A stretch of 42,558 bases of DNA. Source: Ignavibacteriaceae bacterium. GTDB lineage: Bacteria > Bacteroidota > Ignavibacteria > Ignavibacteriales > Ignavibacteriaceae. The notes under the pieces are model-generated. The model did not search any database. It saw nothing but the letters and a program-made list of their open reading frames with translations, and was not told the origin of the DNA. The translations under genes and the position numbers were made by a program. The stretch lies in assembly GCA_013042995.1 (NCBI GenBank), contig JABDPB010000030.1:1-42558 (forward strand). The letters run 5' to 3'. Positions within the stretch are counted from its first letter, which is position 1. Each line of letters begins with the position of its first letter. Positions 9,132-17,739 of the stretch are shown here, piece after piece.

Positions 9132-10313
9132 ATGAATGAAGATAAATCGTACTTTGAAAGAGATAAAAGACTACTCCTAAATACATACAGTAGAATTCCA
9201 ATTGATATATCTCACGGAGAAGGTGTCTACTTATTTACTAATAGGGGAAAACGTTATCTGGATTTTTTTTCAGGTTTGGCTGTAAATGCAGTCGGATATA
9301 ATAATCCTAAAATTAAAGAAGCAATTAGTATTCAACTTGGAAAGTTTAATCATATTTCAAATTATTATTTTAATTCTGCCCAAGTAGATTTAGCGGAGCT
9401 GATTCTGAAATTTTCTGACATGGCTAGAGTATTTTTTACAAATAGCGGAACTGAAGCTGTGGAGGCAGCGATAAAATTGATCAGAAAAAAACACGGTGCC
9501 GATAAAGAAATAATTTCATTTATAAATTCCTTCCATGGAAGAACTTACGGTGCTCTGAGTATAAGCGGAAAAGATAAATACAAAATGTCATTTTCACCTA
9601 TGCTTACAAATATTAAACAAATTAGATTTAATGATGTTGAAGAATTAAAAAACTGCATCAGAGAAAATACTGCAGCGTTATTTATTGAATTTATACAGGG
9701 TGAGGGAGGTGTTAATGTTTTATCAAGTGAATTTGCAGAAGAGGTTAAAAGATTACAATTAAAATATAATATTACGATTGTTGCAGATGAGGTTCAAACC
9801 GGACTTGGACGAACCGGTAAACCTTTTGCTTTTAATCATTACAATATTAAACCCGATATAATATTAATTGCTAAAGCTCTTGGCGGCGGTTTGCCCTTGG
9901 GTGCAATGCTCACGAGTGAACAATATTCACAAGTATTTACTCCAGGCGATCACGGTTCAACATTTGGGGGAAACCCGGTTGCATGTGCAGCAGGTAAAGC
10001 TGTGATGGAGGAGATTTTTGAAGTTAAATTGTATGAACAAGTTTCAGAGTTAGGTGAATACTTTATTTCCGAATTAGAAATTTTGAAAGATAGATATCCT
10101 GAAAAAATTCTCGATGTAAGAGGGATGGGATTTATGATTGGTATTGAAATGCAAAATAAATGTACTAAAGTTGTGGAGGGGCTTAGAGAAAAACAGATTT
10201 TGGTGAACTGCACAAATGAAAATGTTCTTAGAATTTTACCTCCTTTAATTTCACAGAAAAAAGATATTGATTTTTTCCTCTATAAATTTGATGAAACTTT
10301 AAGGAGCAGTTAA
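9132..10313 (+). CDS. Acetylornithine-type class III aminotransferase
   Basis: A 393-residue PLP enzyme of the class III family. It shows GEGVYLFTNRGKRYLDF, TNSGTEAVEAAIKL (PLP phosphate contact), SFHGRTYGALS, VADEVQTGLGRTG, and the Schiff-base lysine at residue 248 in IAKALGGGLPLGA. Sequence style and length best fit acetylornithine aminotransferase ArgD (arginine synthesis), but LysJ, GabT or related omega-aminotransferases cannot be excluded. No other arginine gene is nearby, so context does not decide the substrate. It starts 3 bases after the zinc-ribbon gene and converges on ppx, with only one base between the two stop codons. Confidence 0.85.
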   Translation: MNEDKSYFERDKRLLLNTYSRIPIDISHGEGVYLFTNRGKRYLDFFSGLAVNAVGYNNPKIKEAISIQLGKFNHISNYYFNSAQVDLAELILKFSDMARVFFTNSGTEAVEAAIKLIRKKHGADKEIISFINSFHGRTYGALSISGKDKYKMSFSPMLTNIKQIRFNDVEELKNCIRENTAALFIEFIQGEGGVNVLSSEFAEEVKRLQLKYNITIVADEVQTGLGRTGKPFAFNHYNIKPDIILIAKALGGGLPLGAMLTSEQYSQVFTPGDHGSTFGGNPVACAAGKAVMEEIFEVKLYEQVSELGEYFISELEILKDRYPEKILDVRGMGFMIGIEMQNKCTKVVEGLREKQILVNCTNENVLRILPPLISQKKDIDFFLYKFDETLRSS

Positions 10314-10314
10314 A

Positions 10315-11229
10315 TCAGTAAAATAAGTCTGAGACTATAGCACCGTATCTTATTCCACGTGAAGTAATGCCAATTGAATTTGAATTTATTATAGCCAATA
10401 ATTCTGAAAGTATTATTGCCCCACCAGTAATAATGTCTTCTCTTCCTTTTAAAATTTCTCCGTACTTATCTAAAATATTTTCAGGTTTAATTTTCGAAAT
10501 TTTAGATACTAAATCATCTAGTTCGGTTTTAAAAATTAGTGAGCCATTCACTTTTTCACGATCAAAATGTGATAATCCTTGAATCATGCAAGCTAATGTT
10601 GTTGCCGTACCTGCTATTCCAATTACTAAATCAGGTTGGAACTTACTTTTTATTTCATTGAAAATAACGCCTAATTCTCTTCTTAATAAATGAATTTCTT
10701 CTGCCAATGGCGGCAAATGAATTAAAAACTGTTCCGTCGCTGAAACTGATCCTATATGAAAACTTTTTTTATAAATTATTTTATCATTATTTCCATAAAT
10801 AAGTTCTGTGCTTCCGCCGCCAATATCAATTACCAGCTGCGTTTTAATATTGTTTATTTCGGATATTGCCCCTAAATAAGCAAATTCAGCTTCCCGATCA
10901 CCAGTTATTACATCTACACTTAGATTGAGATTGCTTTTTATCATTTGAATAATTTCTTTAGAATTATTGGCAATTCTTAGAGCATTTGTCGCTGTAACTA
11001 GAATTATTTCCGAATTGTATGATTCCGTTTTCTTTTTATAATCGCTCAAGATAGATAGCAGCATTTCAATTTTTTCATCACTTATTTTTCCGTTCTTCTT
11101 TAAACCCTTTCCAAGACGCGGCATGCGCTGTTCTTCATAAAGTGGTTCGATTAAATGTTTATTTTTAACAATCTTAGCTATTAGAAGTAAAACTGTATTT
11201 GTGCCGATATCAATTGAAGCAACAGTCAT
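10315..11229 (-). CDS. Ppx/GppA exopolyphosphatase family protein
   Basis: A 304-residue protein of the ASKHA superfamily. It shows SIDIGTNTVLLLIA (phosphate 1), EAEFAYLGA, VIDIGGGSTELIYG (phosphate 2, at about residue 133) and GIAGTATTLACM. The short single Ppx-GppA domain, without the C-terminal HD domain of E. coli Ppx, fits the Bacteroidota and cyanobacterial type. Substrates may be polyphosphate or pppGpp; sequence alone does not choose. It is the only minus-strand gene between 1602 and 20672. Its coding region contains a near-consensus parS-like palindrome at 10351-10366. Confidence 0.9.
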   Translation of the reverse strand: MTVASIDIGTNTVLLLIAKIVKNKHLIEPLYEEQRMPRLGKGLKKNGKISDEKIEMLLSILSDYKKKTESYNSEIILVTATNALRIANNSKEIIQMIKSNLNLSVDVITGDREAEFAYLGAISEINNIKTQLVIDIGGGSTELIYGNNDKIIYKKSFHIGSVSATEQFLIHLPPLAEEIHLLRRELGVIFNEIKSKFQPDLVIGIAGTATTLACMIQGLSHFDREKVNGSLIFKTELDDLVSKISKIKPENILDKYGEILKGREDIITGGAIILSELLAIINSNSIGITSRGIRYGAIVSDLFY

Positions 11230-11268
11230 ATATTTTTTTTATTTTAACCCAATTATTAATTCTGTTAT

Positions 11269-11787
11269 ATGAAAAATAAGAAATTCTCAAATCTGTTTGC
11301 TGCAGTGTCTCTAATTTCCGGAGTACTGTGGTTTGGATTCTATCTTACCAGACTCATTTTAACCTATAATTTATTCGAAGAAGGGGAATTGGTTCTGAAA
11401 AATTTTATTAATAATTCAAGTATTAGCGGAATTTTCCAATCATTTGAACCACTTTATTATTTAACCTTTGTAACATACATAATTTTAATTATTTGTTTTA
11501 CTCTATTTCTGGTTTCTTCTAGATTAAAACTAAAAGAAAACGGATGGCTGTTTATCATTACAATAATTATTTATTTTACCTTACCATTTGAAGCAATTCT
11601 TATGGCAGTTGATTACAGGCTAATATTGATGCACATTGCCCACAACTTCAATTCAGACTTAGCTTTAACTCTAACTATTGACCGTTTGGAAAACCTAGGC
11701 GGTTTTTCTGTGATAATAATTCTTTGCTATTTTAGCATTCCATATTTTTTAATTTTCAAACCATTCTCTGCAATAAAGGATAAATGA
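11269..11787 (+). CDS. Four-TM membrane protein, function unknown
   Basis: A 172-residue protein that I do not recognise. Four hydrophobic segments are clear, at about residues 9-31, 64-86, 92-113 and 145-166. A cytosolic Lys-rich N-terminus precedes them, and a loop between the third and fourth segments contains HIAHNFNSDLALTLT. No catalytic motif is visible. The gene is divergent from ppx (39-base spacer, so the promoters must overlap). It overlaps the next gene by four bases (ATGA), making a tight three-gene unit with the 90-residue protein and aroQ. Confidence 0.65.
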   Translation: MKNKKFSNLFAAVSLISGVLWFGFYLTRLILTYNLFEEGELVLKNFINNSSISGIFQSFEPLYYLTFVTYIILIICFTLFLVSSRLKLKENGWLFIITIIIYFTLPFEAILMAVDYRLILMHIAHNFNSDLALTLTIDRLENLGGFSVIIILCYFSIPYFLIFKPFSAIKDK

Positions 11788-12056
11788 AATTAAAAGAAAA
11801 AGAAATTGAGGAGGTACTAGATGAATTGAAGGCTATTGCTAATCAGCTTGGAGCAACAGTTCGCTTTGAAAAAGGAGACTTTAAAGGAGGGTACTGCATT
11901 CTAAACGATAACAAGGTAATTGTGGTAAATAAGTTAGCAAATCTTCAAAGAAAAATTATGATTCTATCAGCAGCACTAAAAGAGCTTGGTGTAGAGAAAA
12001 TGTATTTAACTCCGAAGATTAGAGAGGTAATAGAAGAAATGTCGGGCGTTGAATGA
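11784..12056 (+). CDS. Small soluble protein, function unknown, coupled to aroQ
   Basis: A 90-residue charged protein with no membrane segment: an N-terminal helix (EIEEVLDELKAIANQLG), a short beta region (ATVRFEKGDFKGGYCILND, then KVIVVNK), and C-terminal helices. The length, tidy ATGA overlaps on both sides and balanced composition argue that it is a real gene. The layout resembles short uncharacterised proteins of Bacteroidota and Chlorobi, but I cannot assign a family. The stop overlaps the aroQ start by four bases. Confidence 0.7.
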   Translation: MKLKEKEIEEVLDELKAIANQLGATVRFEKGDFKGGYCILNDNKVIVVNKLANLQRKIMILSAALKELGVEKMYLTPKIREVIEEMSGVE

Positions 12057-12484
12057 GAATCTTGGTTATTAATGGTCCAAATCTTAATTTATTATTTCAA
12101 AGAGATGCCGAAAAATATGGATCACTTAGTCTTTATAATATTGAGGAACTGCTAAAAAAAGAATTCCAATCCCATTCATTTCAGTTTTTCCAAAGCAATT
12201 CAGAGGGTGATATAATTAATCAAATACACAACTCTCACTCTGATTTTGATGGCATAATTATAAATCCGGGTGGATATGCTCACACTTCGGTTGCTATTAA
12301 AGATGCATTGGAACTTTGCAAACTACCTAAAATTGAAGTGCATCTTTCAAATTTGGCTTCAAGAGAGAATTACAGGCAAAATCTTATAACCGCTTCGAGC
12401 TGCGATGGTTACATTAGCGGCTTTAAAGGAAACAGTTACAATGCTGCTGTTTATTTATTGGAAAAAGTGCTAATTAGGAAGTAA
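12053..12484 (+). CDS. aroQ: Type II 3-dehydroquinate dehydratase
   Basis: A 143-residue shikimate-pathway enzyme converting 3-dehydroquinate to 3-dehydroshikimate. The flavodoxin-like fold begins with NGPNLNLL. The Arg and Tyr of the catalytic lid are in FQRDAEKYG; the family normally reads LGxREPxxYG, so the lid is slightly divergent. NPGGYAHTSVAIKDAL carries the substrate Asn and catalytic His, and IEVHLSN holds Glu and His. ENYRQN contains the Arg and stands in place of the usual EEFRHHS. No other aro genes are adjacent. It is translationally coupled to the preceding small gene. Confidence 0.93.
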   Translation: MRILVINGPNLNLLFQRDAEKYGSLSLYNIEELLKKEFQSHSFQFFQSNSEGDIINQIHNSHSDFDGIIINPGGYAHTSVAIKDALELCKLPKIEVHLSNLASRENYRQNLITASSCDGYISGFKGNSYNAAVYLLEKVLIRK

Positions 12485-12688
12485 TCCAATTGTCTATTCA
12501 TTTCTGAATCAATTCTAACATTTTTTTTATTTTAATAATATTGTAAGTGATTCTTTATATATTATTGATAAGAATTGCTTATAAATGAGTTACAGGCACT
12601 AATTAAAGTTTTTAATTATTAAATATCTCTAATATTGCGTTTAAAAGTGTGATTATTTAATTTTCAGAAGTAAAGTAAGAAATCTCTT

Positions 12689-13084
12689 ATGAAAGACTTA
12701 TCAATAAAGAAATTATACTATTCAATTAGCGAAGTAAGTAGGATTACAGCTATTGAACAATATGTGCTAAGATATTGGGAAACTGAGTTCGAGCAATTGA
12801 AGCCGCAAAAGAATAGAGCAGGCAATAGGATATACACGAATAAGGACATTCAGCTTATACTTTTTATAAAAGAGCTGCTTCGCGAAAAAAAATACACCAT
12901 TGAGGGTGCTAAGAAAATTCTGGATGATCAAGCACAGGATAAACAGTTGCCACCTGAGAAAAAGGAAATAAAAAGCCGTAATGAAGATGGTGTTGATTCA
13001 GAAGACATAAAGGATAAACCATCTCTAAAAGAAGACCTTGAAGAAATAAAAAGTTTTTTAAAACTTTTACTTACAAAACTATAA
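12689..13084 (+). CDS. MerR family transcriptional regulator
   Basis: A 131-residue protein with an N-terminal winged helix (about residues 9-80): YYSISEVSRITAIEQYVLRYWE, with GNRIYTNKDIQLI as the wing and following helix, then REKKYTIEGAKKIL. This matches the MerR_1 DNA-binding domain. The C-terminal part is charged and low in complexity, with a terminal coiled coil rather than a recognisable ligand domain, and no effector Cys is visible. The gene sits alone after a 204-base AT-rich spacer. Its stop lies only six bases before tRNA-Pro, so the two could share a transcript. Confidence 0.88.
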   Translation: MKDLSIKKLYYSISEVSRITAIEQYVLRYWETEFEQLKPQKNRAGNRIYTNKDIQLILFIKELLREKKYTIEGAKKILDDQAQDKQLPPEKKEIKSRNEDGVDSEDIKDKPSLKEDLEEIKSFLKLLLTKL

Positions 13085-13090
13085 AATATT

Positions 13091-13164
13091 CGGAACGTGG
13101 CGCAGCCCGGTAGCGTACCTGAATGGGGTTCAGGTGGTCGGGGGTTCAAATCCCCCCGTTCCGA
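13091..13164 (+). tRNA. tRNA-Pro (anticodon GGG)
   Basis: A 74-base cloverleaf. The acceptor stem CGGAACG pairs with CGTTCCG, followed by discriminator A at 13164. The D-stem GCGC/GCGT has an AGCCCGGTA loop. The anticodon stem is CCTGA/TCAGG with loop ATGGGGT, giving anticodon GGG at 13125-13127 with T33 before it and G37 after it, as expected for tRNA-Pro. The T-stem GGGGG/CCCCC has loop TTCAAAT. The 3' CCA is not encoded (the next bases are CTT). Confidence 0.97.
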
Positions 13165-13171
13165 CTTTCTA

Positions 13172-13198
13172 AAGCTCAACCAAGGGTTGAGCTTTTTT
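13172..13198 (+). terminator. Rho-independent terminator after tRNA-Pro
   Basis: A perfect 10-base-pair stem, AAGCTCAACC (13172-13181) with GGTTGAGCTT (13185-13194), a 3-base loop (AAG) and a T-run to 13198. It starts eight bases after the tRNA and ends the merR-tRNA transcript before purF. Confidence 0.9.
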
Positions 13199-13275
13199 AT
13201 TTTAAGATCCTAAAAAAGTGTAGAATTCCCTATTTTTACCCTTCATTTTATCAGACACTCGGTTTATCTTTCTGT

Positions 13276-14763
13276 ATGCAAATGAATCTTACTCGTGAGA
13301 AACCAACCTGCAACTGCGGCATCATGGGTGTATTTGGTCTTTCCTCTGCTGCAATAGAAAGCTATTATGGAATCCATGCACTCCAGCATAGAGGACAAGA
13401 AGCGTGCGGTATCGTTACTCAGGATTTTAATGAAAATGGAAAATCAGTTTTTCATATTTATAAAGGTGAAGGATTAGTTACTGAAGTATTTGAGGATTCT
13501 AAAATTCTAAAAAACGAATTAACTGGAACTGCTGCTATCGGGCATAACAGGTATTCTACAACCGGTTCTGCAGAATCTGTAAAAAATATTCAACCTTTTG
13601 TCGTGCATTACAGAAAGGGTAATCTTGCAGTAGCACACAACGGTAATCTTACCAATGCAAGAGAACTTAGAGAAAAATTGGTAAATGAAGGTGCAATATT
13701 TCAAACAACCAGTGATACAGAAGTTATACTCCATTTAATTGCACGCAGCAGACTAGAAGATCAAGTTGAGCAGATTAAAGAAGCAATTGACAAAATTGAG
13801 GGTGCATTCAGCTTAGTGCTGCTTACAGATGATAAGCTTATTGCATCCAGAGACGCAAATGGATTCAGACCGTTATCGATTGCTAAATTAAATGGTGGAT
13901 ATATAGTTGCATCAGAAACGTGCGCATTTGATTTACTCTCTGCAGAATTTATACGTGAAGTTCATCCCGGAGAAATTATTGTAATTGATAATGACGTGCT
14001 TTTATCAAATTCTATTAAATCAATTTCTGTATCTGAAACTCCTGTTAACAAAAAACATTGTGTATTTGAATACATTTATTTTTCCAGACCGGACAGCTTC
14101 ATTTATGGGCATAACGTGGATAAAATGAGGCGCAGACTAGGAAAATCTTTAGCTCGCAATCATCCTGTTTATAATGAAGATGAAAAGAAAGTTATTGTAA
14201 TTAGTGTCCCGGATAGCTCTAATACTACTGCTGTTGGTTACCAAAAAGAACTTGATAAGCTTGGAGTTGATAGTAAACTTGAAATAGGATTAATTAGAAG
14301 CCACTACATTGGAAGGACTTTTATTCAACCCGGACAAAGTGAAAGAGAGATAGGAGTAAAAATAAAATTCAACACTGTAAAAGGTGTACTTGAAGGCAGA
14401 ACGGTTGTACTTGTTGATGATTCAATTGTAAGAGGAACCACATCCAAACAGCTGGTAAAGTTAATTCGTGAAGCAAATCCAAAATCAATACATTTAAGAA
14501 TTTCATCACCGCCTATTGCTCATCCTTGTTTTTATGGAATGGATTTTCCAAGCAGAGAAGAACTGATTGCAAACAATTACCAAAGTAATATTGAAGAAAT
14601 CGGAAAATACCTGGGCGTAGACAGCTTGCGATATTTAACGATCGATGAGATGCTCGAAGCAGTTGCTGAAGCTGGTGAAGAAAACTTTTGTCATGCTTGT
14701 TTCTCTGGAAGCTATCCAACTGAAATCGATAAAAGCTTTAAAAAGGAAATCTATGAAATATAA
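13276..14763 (+). CDS. purF: Amidophosphoribosyltransferase, Fe-S and propeptide type
   Basis: The first committed enzyme of purine synthesis, making phosphoribosylamine from PRPP and glutamine. The N-terminal Ntn glutaminase domain begins at the Cys of CGIMGVFG and continues with HRGQEACGI, GHNRYSTTG and HNGNLTNA. The PRTase domain shows VVLVDDSIVRGTTS. Four cysteines (KKHCVFEY, AHPCFYGMD and the pair in NFCHACFSG) match the 4Fe-4S ligands of Bacillus-type PurF. Starts at 13276 or 13282 are possible; the latter gives an 11-residue propeptide before the catalytic Cys, as in Bacillus. The open frame continues upstream through the tRNA, but that part is not coding. It overlaps the next gene by 11 bases. 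Confidence 0.95.
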   Translation: MQMNLTREKPTCNCGIMGVFGLSSAAIESYYGIHALQHRGQEACGIVTQDFNENGKSVFHIYKGEGLVTEVFEDSKILKNELTGTAAIGHNRYSTTGSAESVKNIQPFVVHYRKGNLAVAHNGNLTNARELREKLVNEGAIFQTTSDTEVILHLIARSRLEDQVEQIKEAIDKIEGAFSLVLLTDDKLIASRDANGFRPLSIAKLNGGYIVASETCAFDLLSAEFIREVHPGEIIVIDNDVLLSNSIKSISVSETPVNKKHCVFEYIYFSRPDSFIYGHNVDKMRRRLGKSLARNHPVYNEDEKKVIVISVPDSSNTTAVGYQKELDKLGVDSKLEIGLIRSHYIGRTFIQPGQSEREIGVKIKFNTVKGVLEGRTVVLVDDSIVRGTTSKQLVKLIREANPKSIHLRISSPPIAHPCFYGMDFPSREELIANNYQSNIEEIGKYLGVDSLRYLTIDEMLEAVAEAGEENFCHACFSGSYPTEIDKSFKKEIYEI

Positions 14764-17425
14764 ATTCTTATTTTCTTTAAGTTTATTAATTACTTTTGCC
14801 ACCTCAATTTTTTCGCAAAATGTTTTTTTTATTAAATACAATGACACAGTTCCCAAAGAAGAAATTGAATTAAAAGTAGCACAGGATCAATTCATTCCCT
14901 CGGGTATTCAATTTCAGGTTAATGCTGAATTAGAAAGCGTTAATTATCTGGCAAAGGGAATAGCAAAAAATGACGAACGTCTTGGGAGAATTGTAAAACT
15001 AACATTTAAAGATGATGTTGATGAATCAGCTATTATTCGGTTGCAGAATTTAGATCCAGCGATTGAATACATTCAAAAAGCAACTACGTATAAATCAGAT
15101 TTTGCACCTAATGACAGTCTAATCTCTGAACAATGGGCGCTTGAAAAAGTAAAAGCGTTCGATGCATGGGACAAGACACAGGGTGCAGACACAGTACTTT
15201 TAGGTTTTATTGACACAGGAATTGACTACGATCATCCCGATCTTAAAAACAAAATCTGGCAGAATCCAGGCGAGACAGGTAATGGTAAAGAGTCAAACGG
15301 AATTGACGATGACAACAACGGTTTTATTGATGATTATAGAGGCTGGGATTTTACAGATAGGGTTGGCTTTCCATTCGATACAAGTGGCGGAGATTATTTG
15401 GATTGGGATAATGATCCAAAAGATGAACAGGGACATGGAACTTTTATATCCGGTATTGCTGGTGCACAGACTAATAATCTGACCGGAATTGCTGGTGCAG
15501 CACCAAATATTCAATTAGTAAACTTGCGAGCTTTCGATCCCGCCGGTTATGGTGAAGAAGATGATGTTGCAGCTGCAATTCTATATGCAGTACAAATGAA
15601 TGTTAAAGTTATAAATATGAGCTTCGGTGATAACGCATTTTCACTTGTATTAAAAGATGTTATTCAGTTTGCTTATTCAAAAAATGTTGTGCTCATAGGT
15701 AGTTCTGGTAATTCTGGTTCACCTGATCCACACTACCCCTCCGGTTATTCAGAAGTTATATGTGTTGGTAACTCTACAATTGATGATTTTGTGGCTTCCA
15801 ACTCAAACTATGGCTCAACTTTGGATTTGGTGGCACCTGGTACCCAGGTTTTGACTACAGCAAGAAAAAACAATTATTCAACCATAAATGGAACATCTGC
15901 TTCTACACCGCACGTAGCTGCAACTGCTGCATTAATTTTATCACTTCAAAATTTTACAAATGAAGAGGTAAAACAAATATTAAAATCTACTACGGATGAT
16001 ATTGGCGAACCTGGCTGGGATATTAAAAGTGGTGCGGGCAGATTAAATATGTTTAAGGCAGTTACCGTTGTAGCTCCTTCTGTAATTAAGTTTAATCATC
16101 CACGGCAGGATTTTGCTACACTTGATGATACACTGATAATAAACGCTACTGTTCTTTCCGGTTTATTTTCTAATTTTAATCTTGTTTACGGAACAGGGTT
16201 AAATCCAGATGATTGGACTCCTTTAATTGAAAATGGTTTAAATCAATTTTCAAATGAAAATATTTATGAATTGAATTTGGCAGCACTTCCGGATACTGTC
16301 TACTGCTTACGATTAGTTGTGCAACTTACCAATGGAAGAACACTTGAAGAGCGTGTTAATTTCTTTATTAACAGAACCCCACCAATTGCTGATTTGATTT
16401 CAGTAGGACCAGCTTTTTACGGTGATAAAACTACAGTACTTGCTGCCATGGTGACAGATGAACCGTCCATAACAAGAATGTACTACCGAAAAATTGGTGA
16501 AACAGATTTCAACTTTGTAACTCTAGACGGCTTTACTACAAATAATCAGTTTGTTAAATATTTGCACTATGGTTTTATTCCTAAACAACTTGTTGATCAA
16601 AACTCGGCTTATGAGGTTTACTTTGAAGCAGAAAATCTTGTTGGACTAAAAACTATAGATGATAATGGTGGACAATATTATTCCTTCATTACAAATTACG
16701 ATGCAGAATATGCCGCTGAAACAATGTTGTCATATTCGCTTCCTCCAGGCAGCTTATTTGAAGATCCTGTAAATATAACATCAAATGACTTTAATGAAAT
16801 TTACCTACGTGAACTTACAAATGCACGTGTATCTTCTTTATATAGAATGAGTAACAACTCATTTGAGTTTGTTGACACTCTATCTGACAGAATTGTTAGA
16901 GATTTTGGAGATTTTAACAATAACGGATTAAAAGATTTACTTACATTTTTTGTACGGGATGGATTTATATACGAACAACAAAATCAGAACTCTTCATCAT
17001 TTACACAAAAATATTCAGATGAAAGCGGAACGTTCTGGCCTGTTATGGCAGAAGATATAGATGGAGATAATATTACAGAAGTTGTCGTAGTCAGTTCGGA
17101 TACATCTGCTACCATTTGGGAAGCAAATAATGATTTAACTTTATCGAATCCAGAAAATCTTTATAATTACACTCCCTCTACTTTTGGCTTTAATATTCTA
17201 GATTCACCGCAAGGTGTTGTTGCAGATATAGATGATGATGGAACAAACGAAATTTGGTTTGTTGATGTTGACGGCGATATTTTTAGTCATGATATTTTAG
17301 GTCCAAACAATTTCAACCAGGAACTGTATTTTCAACTGCATTCTTTGGATCATCTGCATTCATTGATGCAGGTGATTATAACGGAGATGGGAAAGAGGAA
17401 CTTGCAGTCCTTCTTCGTTCGGTAA
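14753..17425 (+). CDS. Secreted subtilisin-like (S8) protease, N-terminal part of frameshifted gene
   Basis: Starts at the ATG at 14753 with a signal peptide (MKYKFLFSLSLLITFATSIFS). An inhibitor-like propeptide follows, then the S8 domain: catalytic Asp in GFIDTGIDYDHPDL, His in GHGTFISGIAGA and Ser in NGTSASTPHVAA. After it come beta-rich regions and Asp-rich repeats (DFNNNGLKD, DIDGDNITE, DIDDDGTNE) like FG-GAP/VCBS propeller blades. The frame then ends in unrelated sequence at 17425, while the repeat pattern continues without a break in another frame (17317 onward). One missing base near 17317 explains this. Reading frames before 14753 belong to purF. Confidence 0.9.
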   Translation: MKYKFLFSLSLLITFATSIFSQNVFFIKYNDTVPKEEIELKVAQDQFIPSGIQFQVNAELESVNYLAKGIAKNDERLGRIVKLTFKDDVDESAIIRLQNLDPAIEYIQKATTYKSDFAPNDSLISEQWALEKVKAFDAWDKTQGADTVLLGFIDTGIDYDHPDLKNKIWQNPGETGNGKESNGIDDDNNGFIDDYRGWDFTDRVGFPFDTSGGDYLDWDNDPKDEQGHGTFISGIAGAQTNNLTGIAGAAPNIQLVNLRAFDPAGYGEEDDVAAAILYAVQMNVKVINMSFGDNAFSLVLKDVIQFAYSKNVVLIGSSGNSGSPDPHYPSGYSEVICVGNSTIDDFVASNSNYGSTLDLVAPGTQVLTTARKNNYSTINGTSASTPHVAATAALILSLQNFTNEEVKQILKSTTDDIGEPGWDIKSGAGRLNMFKAVTVVAPSVIKFNHPRQDFATLDDTLIINATVLSGLFSNFNLVYGTGLNPDDWTPLIENGLNQFSNENIYELNLAALPDTVYCLRLVVQLTNGRTLEERVNFFINRTPPIADLISVGPAFYGDKTTVLAAMVTDEPSITRMYYRKIGETDFNFVTLDGFTTNNQFVKYLHYGFIPKQLVDQNSAYEVYFEAENLVGLKTIDDNGGQYYSFITNYDAEYAAETMLSYSLPPGSLFEDPVNITSNDFNEIYLRELTNARVSSLYRMSNNSFEFVDTLSDRIVRDFGDFNNNGLKDLLTFFVRDGFIYEQQNQNSSSFTQKYSDESGTFWPVMAEDIDGDNITEVVVVSSDTSATIWEANNDLTLSNPENLYNYTPSTFGFNILDSPQGVVADIDDDGTNEIWFVDVDGDIFSHDILGPNNFNQELYFQLHSLDHLHSLMQVIITEMGKRNLQSFFVR

Positions 17426-17739
17426 GTTTCTTTGATGTAGCACCATATTATCTGCTGCTTGTATTTAATATAACTTCAGCTGGCGATTTAAATATTCTCT
17501 ATGAACAAATTTTAATTGATGCTGCAACAGAGTTCACTTCATCCTTTCAGCGTTCAGAAAACAGCATACGATTTACCGATATCGATTTAGACGGACAAGA
17601 TGAATTAATTGTATTTGTTTTTCCATATTCTTATATCTTTAAAGATTTCTTCGGTTCCGATAAAGTCGTTTCATACAAAGAAAACATTAATTCGAATTCC
17701 ATTTTTGTTGGAGATCTTAATTTTAACACTGTTCCAGAA
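16902..17739 (+). repeat. Six Asp-rich FG-GAP/VCBS-like repeat motifs
   Basis: Protein-level repeats, roughly 50-70 residues apart: DFNNNGLKD, DIDGDNITE, DIDDDGTNE, DYNGDGKEE, DIDLDGQDE and a degenerate DLNFNTVPE. Each has the DxDxDG-type calcium-loop look followed by a hydrophobic strand, as in beta-propeller repeats. The first three are in the frame of the upstream part and the last three are in the shifted frame, which places the frameshift between units three and four. Confidence 0.75.

Noticed and set aside
13123-13275. Upstream extension of the purF frame
   Set aside because: It runs through the tRNA-Pro gene and its terminator; PurF homologues begin close to the catalytic Cys, so the start is at 13276 or 13282.
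14645-14752. Longer start for the subtilase inside purF
   Set aside because: The ATG at 14753 gives a perfect signal peptide; the extension is purF sequence in another frame.
17300-17330. Programmed -1 frameshift in the subtilase
   Set aside because: There is no X-XXY-YYZ slippery heptamer or obvious stem-loop at the junction; a single-base loss is the simpler reading.
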